Shown: positions 1 to 5,840 of the stretch, piece by piece | Numbering within the stretch: the first letter of the stretch is position 1 | Layout of the letters: each line of letters begins with the position of its first letter | Assembly (NCBI GenBank): GCA_035463115.1 | Contig: DATHTO010000073.1 | Location: forward strand, 1 to 6,016 | Source of the DNA: BPGL01 sp035463115 | Lineage (GTDB): Bacteria > Actinomycetota > UBA4738 > HRBIN12 | Direction: 5' to 3' | DNA: 6,016 nt | Program-made: the position numbers and the translations under genes | Notes under the pieces: model-generated | The model's input: the letters and a program-made list of their open reading frames with translations, nothing else | Databases searched by the model: none | Told to the model about the DNA's origin: nothing

Positions 1-1
1 G

Positions 2-1657
2 AAGAACACCGCGGTCCGCCACGCCGGCGTGAAGATCAACATCGTCGACACCCCCGGGCACGCCGACTTCGGCGGCGAGGTCGAACGGGCGCTCACGATG
101 GTCGACGGCGTGCTGCTGCTCGTCGACGCGAGCGAAGGCCCACTGCCCCAGACCCGCTTCGTGCTCCGGAAGGCGCTCGAGGCGCGGCTCCCGGCCGTCG
201 TCGTCGTGAACAAGGTCGACCGGCACGACGCCCGTCCGGCGGAGGTCGTCCACGAGGTCGAGGAGCTGTTCCTCGACCTCGACGCCGACGAGGAGCAGAT
301 CGACTTCCCGATCCTCTACGCGAACGCGCGCGACGGTCACTGCGGACCGTCGCCCGATGCGCTCGAACCCACGCTCGACCCGCTGTTCGAGGCGTTGCTC
401 ACACGGATCCCCGCGCCCGCCTACGACGACGAGCATCCGATGCAGGCGTTGGTCACGAACCTCGACGCGTCGCCCTACGTCGGGCGCCTCGCGCTGTGCC
501 GCGTCCGGCACGGCACGATCCGCCGCGGGCAGGCGGCCGCGTGGTGCCGCGCCGACGGCTCGATCGAACAGGTCAAGATCGGCGAGCTCTACGTGACCGA
601 GAACCTCGACCGGGTCGAGGCCGACGAGGCCGGGCCCGGCGAGATCATCGCCGTCGCCGGCATCGCCGAGATCACGATCGGCGAGACGCTCGCCGATCCC
701 GACGACCCCCGTCCGCTGCCCGTGACGCGGGTGGACGAGCCGTCGCTGTCCATGACGCTCGGCATCAACACGTCGCCGCTGTCGGGCCAGGACGGCTCGA
801 AGCTGACCGCGCGCCTGCTGCGATCGCGCCTCGATCAAGAGGTCGTCGGCAACGTCTCGATCCGCGTGCTCGACACCGAGCGACCGGAGCTGTGGGAGGT
901 CCAGGGCAGGGGAGAGCTTCAGCTGGCCGTGCTCGTCGAGATGATGCGCCGCGAGGGGTTCGAGCTCACGGTCGGCAAGCCGCAGGTCGTCACCCGCACC
1001 GTCGACGGCAAGCTCCACGAGCCGATGGAGCGCGTGGCGATCGACGTTCCGGAGGACTACCTCGGCGTCGTGTCACAGCTCGTCGCCCTCCGGAAAGGCC
1101 GGATGGAGCAGATGGTGAACCACGGCACGGGCTGGGTCCGCATGGAGTACCTCGTGCCGGCGCGAGGGTTGATCGGCTTCCGCACCGAGTTCCTCACCGA
1201 GACGCGAGGGACCGGCCAGCTGCATCACGTCTTCGAGGGGTACGAGCCCTGGCACGGCGAGCTGCGCACGCGTCCGACGGGCTCGCTCGTCGCCGACCGG
1301 CGGGGTTCCACGACCCAGTTCGCGTTGCTGAACCTGCAGGAGCGCGGCGTGCTCTTCGTCGGCCCCGGCGAGGAGGTCTACGAGGGCATGATCGTCGGGG
1401 AGAACGTGCGCGCCGACGACATGGACGTGAACCCCACGAAGGAGAAGAAGCTCACGAACATCCGCCAGTCGACGGCGGAAGAGCTCGTCCGGCTGATCCC
1501 CAAGACGCAGCTGTCGCTCGAGCAGGCGCTCGAGTACATCCGCGAGGACGAGTGCGTCGAGGTGACCCCGAACCACGTCCGCCTGCGGAAGGTCCTCCTC
1601 TCCCAGCAGGATCGCGTCCGCGCCTCGCGGCGGGGTCGCCCTGCCAGGGAGGGCTGA
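2..1657 (+). CDS. typA: Translational GTPase TypA/BipA (5' end cut by window edge)
   Basis: TypA/BipA is a ribosome-associated GTPase of the EF-G/LepA superfamily, linked to ribosome assembly and stress or cold adaptation. The frame is open from base 2 and reads KNTAVRHAGVKINIVDTPGH, so the gene starts before the window; the GTG at 29 is an internal valine codon. About 60 N-terminal residues, including the P-loop (G1), are missing, and 551 residues remain of a family length near 610. Visible are G3 DTPGH (bases 47-61), G4 NKVD (209-220) and a G5-like YANARDG, followed by the domain II beta-barrel. The EF-G-like part includes QGRGELQLAVLVEMMRREGF and VPARGLIGFRTEFLTETRG. The TypA-specific C-terminal domain has LQERGVLFVGPGEEVYEGMI, VNPTKEKKLTNIR, a segment ending DECVEVTPNHVRLRK, and a basic tail. 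No disruption is seen. A 45-bp gap separates it from the next gene, so cotranscription is possible. The family assignment is secure. Confidence 0.97.
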   Translation, partial: KNTAVRHAGVKINIVDTPGHADFGGEVERALTMVDGVLLLVDASEGPLPQTRFVLRKALEARLPAVVVVNKVDRHDARPAEVVHEVEELFLDLDADEEQIDFPILYANARDGHCGPSPDALEPTLDPLFEALLTRIPAPAYDDEHPMQALVTNLDASPYVGRLALCRVRHGTIRRGQAAAWCRADGSIEQVKIGELYVTENLDRVEADEAGPGEIIAVAGIAEITIGETLADPDDPRPLPVTRVDEPSLSMTLGINTSPLSGQDGSKLTARLLRSRLDQEVVGNVSIRVLDTERPELWEVQGRGELQLAVLVEMMRREGFELTVGKPQVVTRTVDGKLHEPMERVAIDVPEDYLGVVSQLVALRKGRMEQMVNHGTGWVRMEYLVPARGLIGFRTEFLTETRGTGQLHHVFEGYEPWHGELRTRPTGSLVADRRGSTTQFALLNLQERGVLFVGPGEEVYEGMIVGENVRADDMDVNPTKEKKLTNIRQSTAEELVRLIPKTQLSLEQALEYIREDECVEVTPNHVRLRKVLLSQQDRVRASRRGRPAREG

Positions 1658-1660
1658 CAC

Positions 1661-1689
1661 CGGCCTCGGGTCCGGCCCCCGAGCGGCCG
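1661..1689 (+). terminator. Imperfect hairpin between typA and the toroid-repeat gene
   Basis: A GC-rich stem begins four bases after the typA stop. An inner 6-bp stem (ctcggg 1665-1670 with cccgag 1678-1683, 7-nt loop) is extended by 4 bp (cggc 1661-1664 with gccg 1686-1689) across a 2-nt bulge. No T-tract follows, so it may be a weak terminator, an attenuator or an mRNA-stabilising structure between typA and the next gene. Hairpins of this strength occur by chance in DNA this GC-rich, so the functional call is tentative. Confidence 0.35.
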
Positions 1690-1702
1690 ATGGGACTGAG
1701 CG

Positions 1703-2536
1703 ATGGGTGACAAGGTGACGGCCTCGGGGACCGCGCACGACCTGCTCCGACGCTCCCGCAACGTCGACGGCGGCTACGGTCCCCGACCCGGTGCCCCGAG
1801 CGAGCCGGAGCCCACGGCGCTCACCGCGATCGCCCTCGACGACGACGCCGCTCGTGCCTGGCTCGTCTCGAACCAGCGGAACGACGGCTCGTTCGGCCTC
1901 GTCGACGGGTTCGTCCGAGACGAGGCGGCAACGGCGATCGCCGCGCTCGCCCTCGCGGCGGGCCATGTCCAGGAGCGCGCGCTCGATCACCTCGAGGCGC
2001 TCGAGGCCGAGCGCGTGCCGTTCAGCGAGGCGATCCCGCAGGACGGGTCGATCACCGGCTGGCCGTGGACCGACGACACGTTCGGATGGGTCGAGCCGAC
2101 CTCGCGTGCGACGCTCGCGTTGAAGCGGTTCCGTCCGGGGTCACCGAGGATCGAGCAGGGCGTCGCGCTGCTGCGGGACCGGCGCAGCGTCGGCGGCGGT
2201 TGGAACTACGGGAACCGGCTCGTCCTCGGCGAGGAGCTCCCGCCGTTCGCCCACACGACGGCGATCGCGGTGCTCGCGCTGCATGGGCTCGACGACGACC
2301 TCGAGCGCGAAGGTTCCGAACGGCTGCGGTCGCTCTGGCGTGAGGAACGCGACGGGCCGATCTCGCTCGCCCTGTCCCGCGCCGCCTTCACCGCCGTGGG
2401 CGACGATGACGAGGTCCGTGCGGTCGAGCGGGCGCTCGATGACGTCGTCCATGGGTCCGATCTCCTCGCCGACACCGTGACCGCGGCATGGATCGCCATC
2501 GTCACGGGTGACGGGCTCCGGAGGATCCTGCCGTGA
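1703..2536 (+). CDS. Squalene-cyclase/prenyltransferase-type alpha/alpha-toroid repeat protein, function unknown
   Basis: The protein has 277 residues and no evident signal peptide or membrane helix, so it is probably cytoplasmic. It shows repeats of the terpenoid cyclase/protein prenyltransferase toroid fold, each with a helix, a glycine/aromatic turn and an Ala/Thr/Leu-rich helix. They lie near residues 14-45 (NVDGGYG), 53-84 (NQRNDGSFG ... TAIAALAL), 116-143 (ITGWPWTDDTFGW ... TLAL) and 155-196 (GGGWNYGN ... TTAIAVLAL). True squalene-hopene cyclases are over 600 residues and carry a DxDD acid; the nearest match here is WTDD (residues 122-125), lacking the first Asp. Cyclase activity is therefore unsupported, and a binding or scaffold role, or an undescribed small enzyme, is possible. 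ATG 1703 has only a weak Shine-Dalgarno (GGGA, 1692-1695); GTG 1715 is an alternative. It overlaps the DUF362 gene by 4 nt, which suggests the two products work together. The fold call is good; the function is unknown. Confidence 0.82.
   Translation: MGDKVTASGTAHDLLRRSRNVDGGYGPRPGAPSEPEPTALTAIALDDDAARAWLVSNQRNDGSFGLVDGFVRDEAATAIAALALAAGHVQERALDHLEALEAERVPFSEAIPQDGSITGWPWTDDTFGWVEPTSRATLALKRFRPGSPRIEQGVALLRDRRSVGGGWNYGNRLVLGEELPPFAHTTAIAVLALHGLDDDLEREGSERLRSLWREERDGPISLALSRAAFTAVGDDDEVRAVERALDDVVHGSDLLADTVTAAWIAIVTGDGLRRILP
2520..2524 (+). promoter_or_regulatory. Shine-Dalgarno site supporting the GTG start of the DUF362 gene
   Basis: GGAGG lies 8 nt before the GTG at 2533, inside the end of the upstream gene. 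The GTGA overlap (2533-2536) joins the upstream TGA stop to this GTG start, the usual arrangement for translational coupling. It supports GTG 2533 as the true start, which also places the twin-arginine motif at residues 17-18, a normal distance from the N-terminus. Confidence 0.7.
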
Positions 2537-3591
2537 CCGGCGTCGACCACCACGACCAGGCAGGGCCGGCCGACCCGGGCCGGCGGCGGTTCCTGAAGGC
2601 GGCCGGCCTCGGCGTCGCGATCGGCGTCGGAAGCTCCGTCGCGCTCCGTCTCGGCGGCGTGATCGGCGACGACGGGACGACGCCCTGGGATCCGGATGAC
2701 TTCCCGCCGCCGGGTGACGCTCGCGTGGCGGTCCTCCGCGCTTCGTCGTACGACCGCGGGCTCGAGAGCACGGTCGCCGACGGGCTCCGTGCGATCGGCG
2801 CCGACGTCCGTGGAGCGCGCGTCGTGCTGAAGCCGAACCTCGTCGAGTACGACCCCGGGGTGCCGATCAACACCGACCCTCGCCTCGTCGCTGCGACGTC
2901 GGTGGCGCTCCGGCGCCTCGGCGCGTCGTCGGTGACGGTCGCGGAAGCGCCGGGCCACCGGCGCGACCTGCAGTACGTCGCCACGCGGTCGGGGCTGCTC
3001 GAGGCGCTCGGCGACGTCGACACGCCGTTCATCGATCTCAACACCGAGCCGATCCGTCGGGTGCCCCTGCGGACGCGGTACACCCCGCTCACGGAACTCT
3101 GGCTCCCCGAGGCCCTCGTCGAGGCCGACGTCGTCATCTCGATGCCGAAGATGAAGACGCATCACTGGGCCCACGTGACGCTGTCGCTGAAGAACTGCTT
3201 CGGATGCCTCCCCGGGCGGGTCTACGGCTGGCCGAAGAACGTCCTGCACTGGGTGGGCATCGAGAACTCGATCCTCGACATCGCGACCGCGGTTCGTCCC
3301 CGCTACGCGATCGTCGACGGCATCGTCGGGATGGAGGGCAACGGACCGATCTCAGGTACAGCCGTCGACGCCGGTCTCCTCGTGTTCGGCGACGACGTCG
3401 TGGCGACCGACACGATCGCCTCCACGCTCATGGGCTTCGATCCTGAGTCGATCCCGTACCTGGCCGAAGCCGGTCGGTTCCTCGGCCAGCTCGATCGCGA
3501 CCGGATCGCCGATGACGGCGAAGGTCCGGACGCCGTGGCGATGTCGTTCGAACGTGCTCCCACGGCCGAGACCGGCGGCCGCACGGGCTGA
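2533..3591 (+). CDS. DUF362 domain protein with twin-arginine (Tat) signal
   Basis: This 352-residue protein has a Tat-type N-terminus, RRRFLKAAG at residues 17-25, followed by a Gly/Ala/Val hydrophobic segment to about residue 44. No clear AxA cleavage site follows, so the signal may remain as a membrane anchor. Tat export implies folding, often around a cofactor, before translocation. The DUF362 (PF04015) core covers about residues 64-315: VVLKPNLVEY (97-106), VTVAEAPGH (134-142), VISMPKMKTHHWAHVTLSLKN (201-221) and IVDGIVGMEGNGPISGT (260-276). The only cysteines, C222 and C225, form a CxxC in the conserved segment KNCFGCLPG and could bind metal or form a disulfide. Some DUF362 proteins carry ferredoxin-type [4Fe-4S] motifs; none is present here. 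Translation is probably coupled to the upstream toroid-repeat gene by the GTGA overlap. Family membership and Tat signal are well supported; the biochemical role is unknown. Confidence 0.9.
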   Translation: MTGVDHHDQAGPADPGRRRFLKAAGLGVAIGVGSSVALRLGGVIGDDGTTPWDPDDFPPPGDARVAVLRASSYDRGLESTVADGLRAIGADVRGARVVLKPNLVEYDPGVPINTDPRLVAATSVALRRLGASSVTVAEAPGHRRDLQYVATRSGLLEALGDVDTPFIDLNTEPIRRVPLRTRYTPLTELWLPEALVEADVVISMPKMKTHHWAHVTLSLKNCFGCLPGRVYGWPKNVLHWVGIENSILDIATAVRPRYAIVDGIVGMEGNGPISGTAVDAGLLVFGDDVVATDTIASTLMGFDPESIPYLAEAGRFLGQLDRDRIADDGEGPDAVAMSFERAPTAETGGRTG

Positions 3592-3606
3592 TCCGAGCGG
3601 CCGCCG
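3573..3606. terminator. Strong hairpin between convergent genes (probable bidirectional terminator)
   Basis: A perfect 10-bp inverted repeat (cggcggccgc 3573-3582 and gcggccgccg 3597-3606) spans the DUF362 stop codon. Inside it, past one A-A mismatch, cggg 3584-3587 pairs with tccg 3592-3595 (one G-U), leaving a CTGA tetraloop at 3588-3591 that contains the TGA stop. It begins 9 bp past the sucD stop on the other strand. It could therefore end transcription from both sides, though the G-U pair makes it slightly stronger on the plus strand. There is no T-tract, which is common for terminators in high-GC bacteria. Each arm also contains gcggccgc. Confidence 0.65.
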
Positions 3607-3614
3607 ACCCCCTG

Positions 3615-4517
3615 CTACGACGCCGACGTGGCGGTCCGCTCGCCGATCTCCTTCACGGCTCGGAGCACCGTGTCGCCGATGTCGGCGGGGTTCCGCACGG
3701 TGTGATGGCCGAGCGCTTCGATCGCGTCCAGCTTCGCCGTGGCGGTGTCGCTCTCGCCGGCGATCACCGCGCCGGCGTGGCCCATCCGCCGCCCGCGCGG
3801 TGCCGACACGCCCGCGATGAAGCACACGAGCGGCTTCGACATGTACTGGGCCGCCCAGCGCGCGGCCTCGACCTCCTGCTGGCCGCCGATCTCCCCGATC
3901 ATCACGACCACGTCGGTGTCGTCGTCGCCCTCGAACGCCTGCAGCACGGTCTTGAAGTCGGTGCCGTTCACCGGGTCGCCGCCGATGCCCACGCAGGTCG
4001 ACTGCCCGAGCCCGAGGGCGGTCATCTGCGAGACCGCCTCGTAGTTCAGGGTTCCGCTCTTCGACACGACGCCGACGCGGCCCTTGACGTAGATGTGGCT
4101 CGGCATGATGCCGACCTTGCACTCACCCGGCGTGATGATGCCGGGGGAGTTCGGCCCGATGATCGTCGTCGAACGCCCCGCGAGGTAGCGCTTCACACGG
4201 ACCATGTCCTGGACCGGCACGCCGTCGGCGATGATCACGGCGGTCTGCACCCCGCATTCCACCGCCTCGTAGAGCGAGTCGATCGCCACCTGGGGCGGCA
4301 CGAAGATGCCGCTCACCGTCGCGCCGGTCTCGCGGACCGCTTCGGCGACCGAGTTGAACACCGGCAGGCCGAGGTGGGTCGAGCCGCCCTTGCCGGGCGT
4401 GACGCCACCGACCACCTGGGTTCCGTTGGCCATCGCCTCCTCGGCGTGGAAGGTGGCGTGCTGCCCGGTGAAGCCCTGGATGATGACGCGGGAGTCCTTG
4501 TCGACGAAGACGCTCAT
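3615..4517 (-). CDS. sucD: Succinyl-CoA synthetase (ADP-forming type) subunit alpha
   Basis: The alpha subunit of the TCA-cycle enzyme that converts succinyl-CoA, phosphate and a nucleoside diphosphate to succinate, CoA and a nucleoside triphosphate; it carries the phospho-histidine and binds CoA. At 300 residues it is slightly longer than E. coli SucD (289). The N-terminal CoA-binding Rossmann domain has VIIQGFTGQHATFH (11-24) and GGVTPGKGGSTHLGLPVF (37-54). Next come GPNSPGIITPGECKVGIMP (121-139) and VSKSGTLNYE (151-160). The ligase domain has Glu209 (IGEIGG) and the catalytic His247 in RMGHAGAVI (244-252). Position 124 is Ser where E. coli has Cys (GPNCPG), a substitution I believe occurs in other actinobacterial SucD. 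The ATG overlaps the sucC stop (ATGA, 4514-4517) and has a strong Shine-Dalgarno, so it is the second gene of a coupled sucC-sucD operon. ATP or GTP preference cannot be read from this subunit. All key residues are present. Confidence 0.98.
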   Translation of the reverse strand: MSVFVDKDSRVIIQGFTGQHATFHAEEAMANGTQVVGGVTPGKGGSTHLGLPVFNSVAEAVRETGATVSGIFVPPQVAIDSLYEAVECGVQTAVIIADGVPVQDMVRVKRYLAGRSTTIIGPNSPGIITPGECKVGIMPSHIYVKGRVGVVSKSGTLNYEAVSQMTALGLGQSTCVGIGGDPVNGTDFKTVLQAFEGDDDTDVVVMIGEIGGQQEVEAARWAAQYMSKPLVCFIAGVSAPRGRRMGHAGAVIAGESDTATAKLDAIEALGHHTVRNPADIGDTVLRAVKEIGERTATSAS

Positions 4518-5731
4518 GCCTGTCCTCCTCGCGCGGCGGTGGCCGCGACCGCTCCTTCCAGACGAGCGCCGGCATCGGCGGCGGCGGCGACGGCCTTCGC
4601 CGCGGCGTCGTCGAGGTCCGCCGCCTGGATCAGGTCGAGCCCGCTCTCGTCGAGGATCCGCCGGCCGAGATCGACGTTCGTCCCGGCGAGCCGGACGACG
4701 ACCGGCACCTCGATCGCCTGATCACGGGTCGCCTGCACGACGCCCTGCGCGATCCAGTCGCACCGGTTGATGCCGGCGAAGATGTTCACGAGGATCGCCT
4801 GCACGTTCGGATCCTTCATCACGATCCGGAACGCGTTCGCGACCTTCTCGGGGCTCGCCCCGCCGCCCACGTCGAGGAAGTTCGCCGGGCGGCCTCCGTG
4901 CACAACGATCGCGTCCATCGTGCCCATCGCGAGCCCCGCGCCGTTCACGATGCATCCGACGGAACCGTCGAGCGCGATGTAGCTCAGCCCGTGGCCGCTC
5001 GCCTCGACCTCCTTCGGGTCCTCCTCGTCGAAGTCCCGGAGCTCCGCGACGTCCCCCTGCCGGAACAGCGCGTTCTCGTCGAAGCTCATCTTCGCGTCGA
5101 GCGCCACGAGCTCGCCGTCCTCGGTCTCGATGAAGGGGTTGATCTCGAGCAGCTGGCAGTCCAGGTCGCGGAACAGCCGATACATCCGCTTCAGCAGGCG
5201 GGTGAACGACGTCGTGCGGTTGCCCAGCCCGATCGCGGTGGCGACCTTCCGGCACTGGAAGTCGAGCAGGCCGACCCCCGGGTCGACGTACTCCTTGTGG
5301 ATCGCCGACGGATCCTTCGCGGCGACCTCCTCGATGTCGACGCCGCCCTCCGCGCTCGCGATCACGACGATCCGCTGCGCGTCGCGGTCGACGATCATCG
5401 ACAGGTAGAACTCGCGCTCGATCCGTGAGGCGCGCTCGACGAGCACGCGGTGCACGACCTGTCCCTCCGGCCCGGTTTGCGGCGTGACGAGGGTCGAGCC
5501 GAGCATCTGGTCGGCGAGCTCCGCGATCTTCGCGGGGGTGTTGCCGATCTTCACGCCGCCGGCCTTGCCGCGACCGCCCGCGTGGATCTGCGCCTTGACC
5601 ACCCAGCGGCTGCCGCCGAGTTCCTCCGCCACGCGGCCGGCGGCCTTCGAGCTGTACACGACCTCGCCGCGCGGCGTCGTGACGCGGTACCGCCGCAGCA
5701 GCTCCTTCGCTTGGTACTCGTGGATGTTCAT
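4514..5731 (-). CDS. sucC: Succinyl-CoA synthetase (ADP-forming type) subunit beta
   Basis: The beta subunit binds nucleotide and succinate and joins SucD to form the TCA-cycle succinyl-CoA synthetase in the cytoplasm. At 405 residues it is longer than E. coli SucC (388); the excess is mostly an Ala-rich C-terminal tail (about 375-402). The ATP-grasp domain (about 1-225) begins with the canonical MNIHEYQAKELLRRY. It has the nucleotide-binding WVVKAQIHAGGRGKAGGVK (43-61, with Lys46 and GRGK), and metal-binding residues in LLEINPF (Asn198) and LDAKMSFDENA (Asp212). The CoA-ligase domain (about 245-385) has IVNGAGLAMGTMD (261-273), FLDVGGGASPEKV (285-297), ILVNIFAGINRCDWIA (313-328) and VPVVVRLAGTN (342-352). 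No disruption or missing key residue is seen. The start is fixed by the family N-terminus and a near-perfect ribosome binding site. It is the first gene of the sucCD pair, preceded by a hairpin-rich gap and a UvrB-like reading frame on the same strand. Confidence 0.98.
   Translation of the reverse strand: MNIHEYQAKELLRRYRVTTPRGEVVYSSKAAGRVAEELGGSRWVVKAQIHAGGRGKAGGVKIGNTPAKIAELADQMLGSTLVTPQTGPEGQVVHRVLVERASRIEREFYLSMIVDRDAQRIVVIASAEGGVDIEEVAAKDPSAIHKEYVDPGVGLLDFQCRKVATAIGLGNRTTSFTRLLKRMYRLFRDLDCQLLEINPFIETEDGELVALDAKMSFDENALFRQGDVAELRDFDEEDPKEVEASGHGLSYIALDGSVGCIVNGAGLAMGTMDAIVVHGGRPANFLDVGGGASPEKVANAFRIVMKDPNVQAILVNIFAGINRCDWIAQGVVQATRDQAIEVPVVVRLAGTNVDLGRRILDESGLDLIQAADLDDAAAKAVAAAADAGARLEGAVAATAARGGQA
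4523..4530 (-). promoter_or_regulatory. Shine-Dalgarno site of sucD
   Basis: On the minus strand, GAGGAGGA lies 5 nt before the sucD ATG, inside the last codons of sucC. With the ATGA overlap, it allows both re-initiation by ribosomes finishing sucC and independent initiation, which suits a complex needing equal amounts of the two subunits. Confidence 0.8.
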
Positions 5732-5738
5732 CCAGCTC

Positions 5739-5746
5739 TCACCTCC
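5739..5746 (-). promoter_or_regulatory. Near-perfect Shine-Dalgarno site of sucC
   Basis: On the minus strand, GGAGGTGA matches the 16S anti-Shine-Dalgarno over eight bases and ends 7 nt before the ATG. It confirms the sucC start. A hairpin (5747-5770) abuts its upstream edge, so local RNA structure could affect access to the site. Confidence 0.85.
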
Positions 5747-5770
5747 GCGGGCCCGTCGGCGGGTCCCCGC
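5747..5770 (-). other. Hairpin abutting the sucC ribosome binding site
   Basis: An outer 5-bp stem (gcggg 5747-5751 with cccgc 5766-5770) and an inner 4-bp stem (cccg 5752-5755 with cggg 5760-5763) are joined across a 2-nt bulge, with a 4-nt loop. It is the third and weakest hairpin of the sucC upstream gap. In the sucC mRNA it would end exactly where the Shine-Dalgarno begins. It may be a leader structure or a chance fold of GC-rich DNA. Confidence 0.35.
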
Positions 5771-5776
5771 TCCGTG

Positions 5777-5800
5777 GGCGCCTCGCGATGGCGAGGCGCC
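5777..5800 (-). terminator. Perfect 10-bp hairpin upstream of sucC
   Basis: The arms ggcgcctcgc (5777-5786) and gcgaggcgcc (5791-5800) are perfectly complementary around a 4-nt loop. It lies 12 bp beyond the larger hairpin at the UvrB-like stop codon. It may be a second, back-up terminator for that gene or part of the sucCD leader if the promoter lies upstream. No T-tract follows on either strand. I saw no convincing -35/-10 promoter in this gap. Confidence 0.5.
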
Positions 5801-5812
5801 GTCCCCGGTATG

Positions 5813-5840
5813 GATGCGCGCCCGTCAGCGGGCGCGCATC
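5813..5840 (-). terminator. Perfect 12-bp hairpin over the stop codon of the UvrB-like frame
   Basis: The arms gatgcgcgcccg (5813-5824) and cgggcgcgcatc (5829-5840) are perfectly complementary around a tetraloop that reads CTGA on the minus strand and contains the TGA stop. It is a strong candidate terminator for the gene entering from the right edge. A terminator-like structure exactly at this stop suggests the reading frame ends here as a gene end, not at random. Confidence 0.6.

Noticed and set aside
29..31. GTG as the start of typA
   Set aside because: The frame is open to base 2 and the upstream residues KNTAVRHAG match TypA, so this is an internal valine codon of a gene cut by the window edge.
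496..1710. 404-residue plus-strand frame overlapping typA
   Set aside because: Arg/Ala-rich shadow of typA in another frame, with no motifs.
1690..1710. Seven-codon ATG frame before the toroid gene as a leader peptide
   Set aside because: It encodes only MGLSDG, has no Shine-Dalgarno of its own and shows no regulatory pattern.
1073..1990. Long minus-strand open frame antisense to typA and the toroid gene
   Set aside because: Its composition (Arg, Glu, Gly, Leu rich) and lack of any family motif mark it as a shadow of G/C-ending codons on the other strand.
2063..2092. WTDDTF as a class II terpene cyclase DxDD acid motif
   Set aside because: The first Asp is Trp and the surroundings do not match the DxDDTA pattern, so no catalytic claim is made.
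2206..3249. 347-residue minus-strand open frame antisense to the toroid/DUF362 pair
   Set aside because: Low-complexity Arg-rich translation with no domain; the plus-strand frames have recognisable families.
3702..4721. 339-residue plus-strand open frame antisense to sucD and sucC
   Set aside because: His/Arg/Asp-rich translation typical of a shadow frame; the minus strand encodes intact SucD and SucC.
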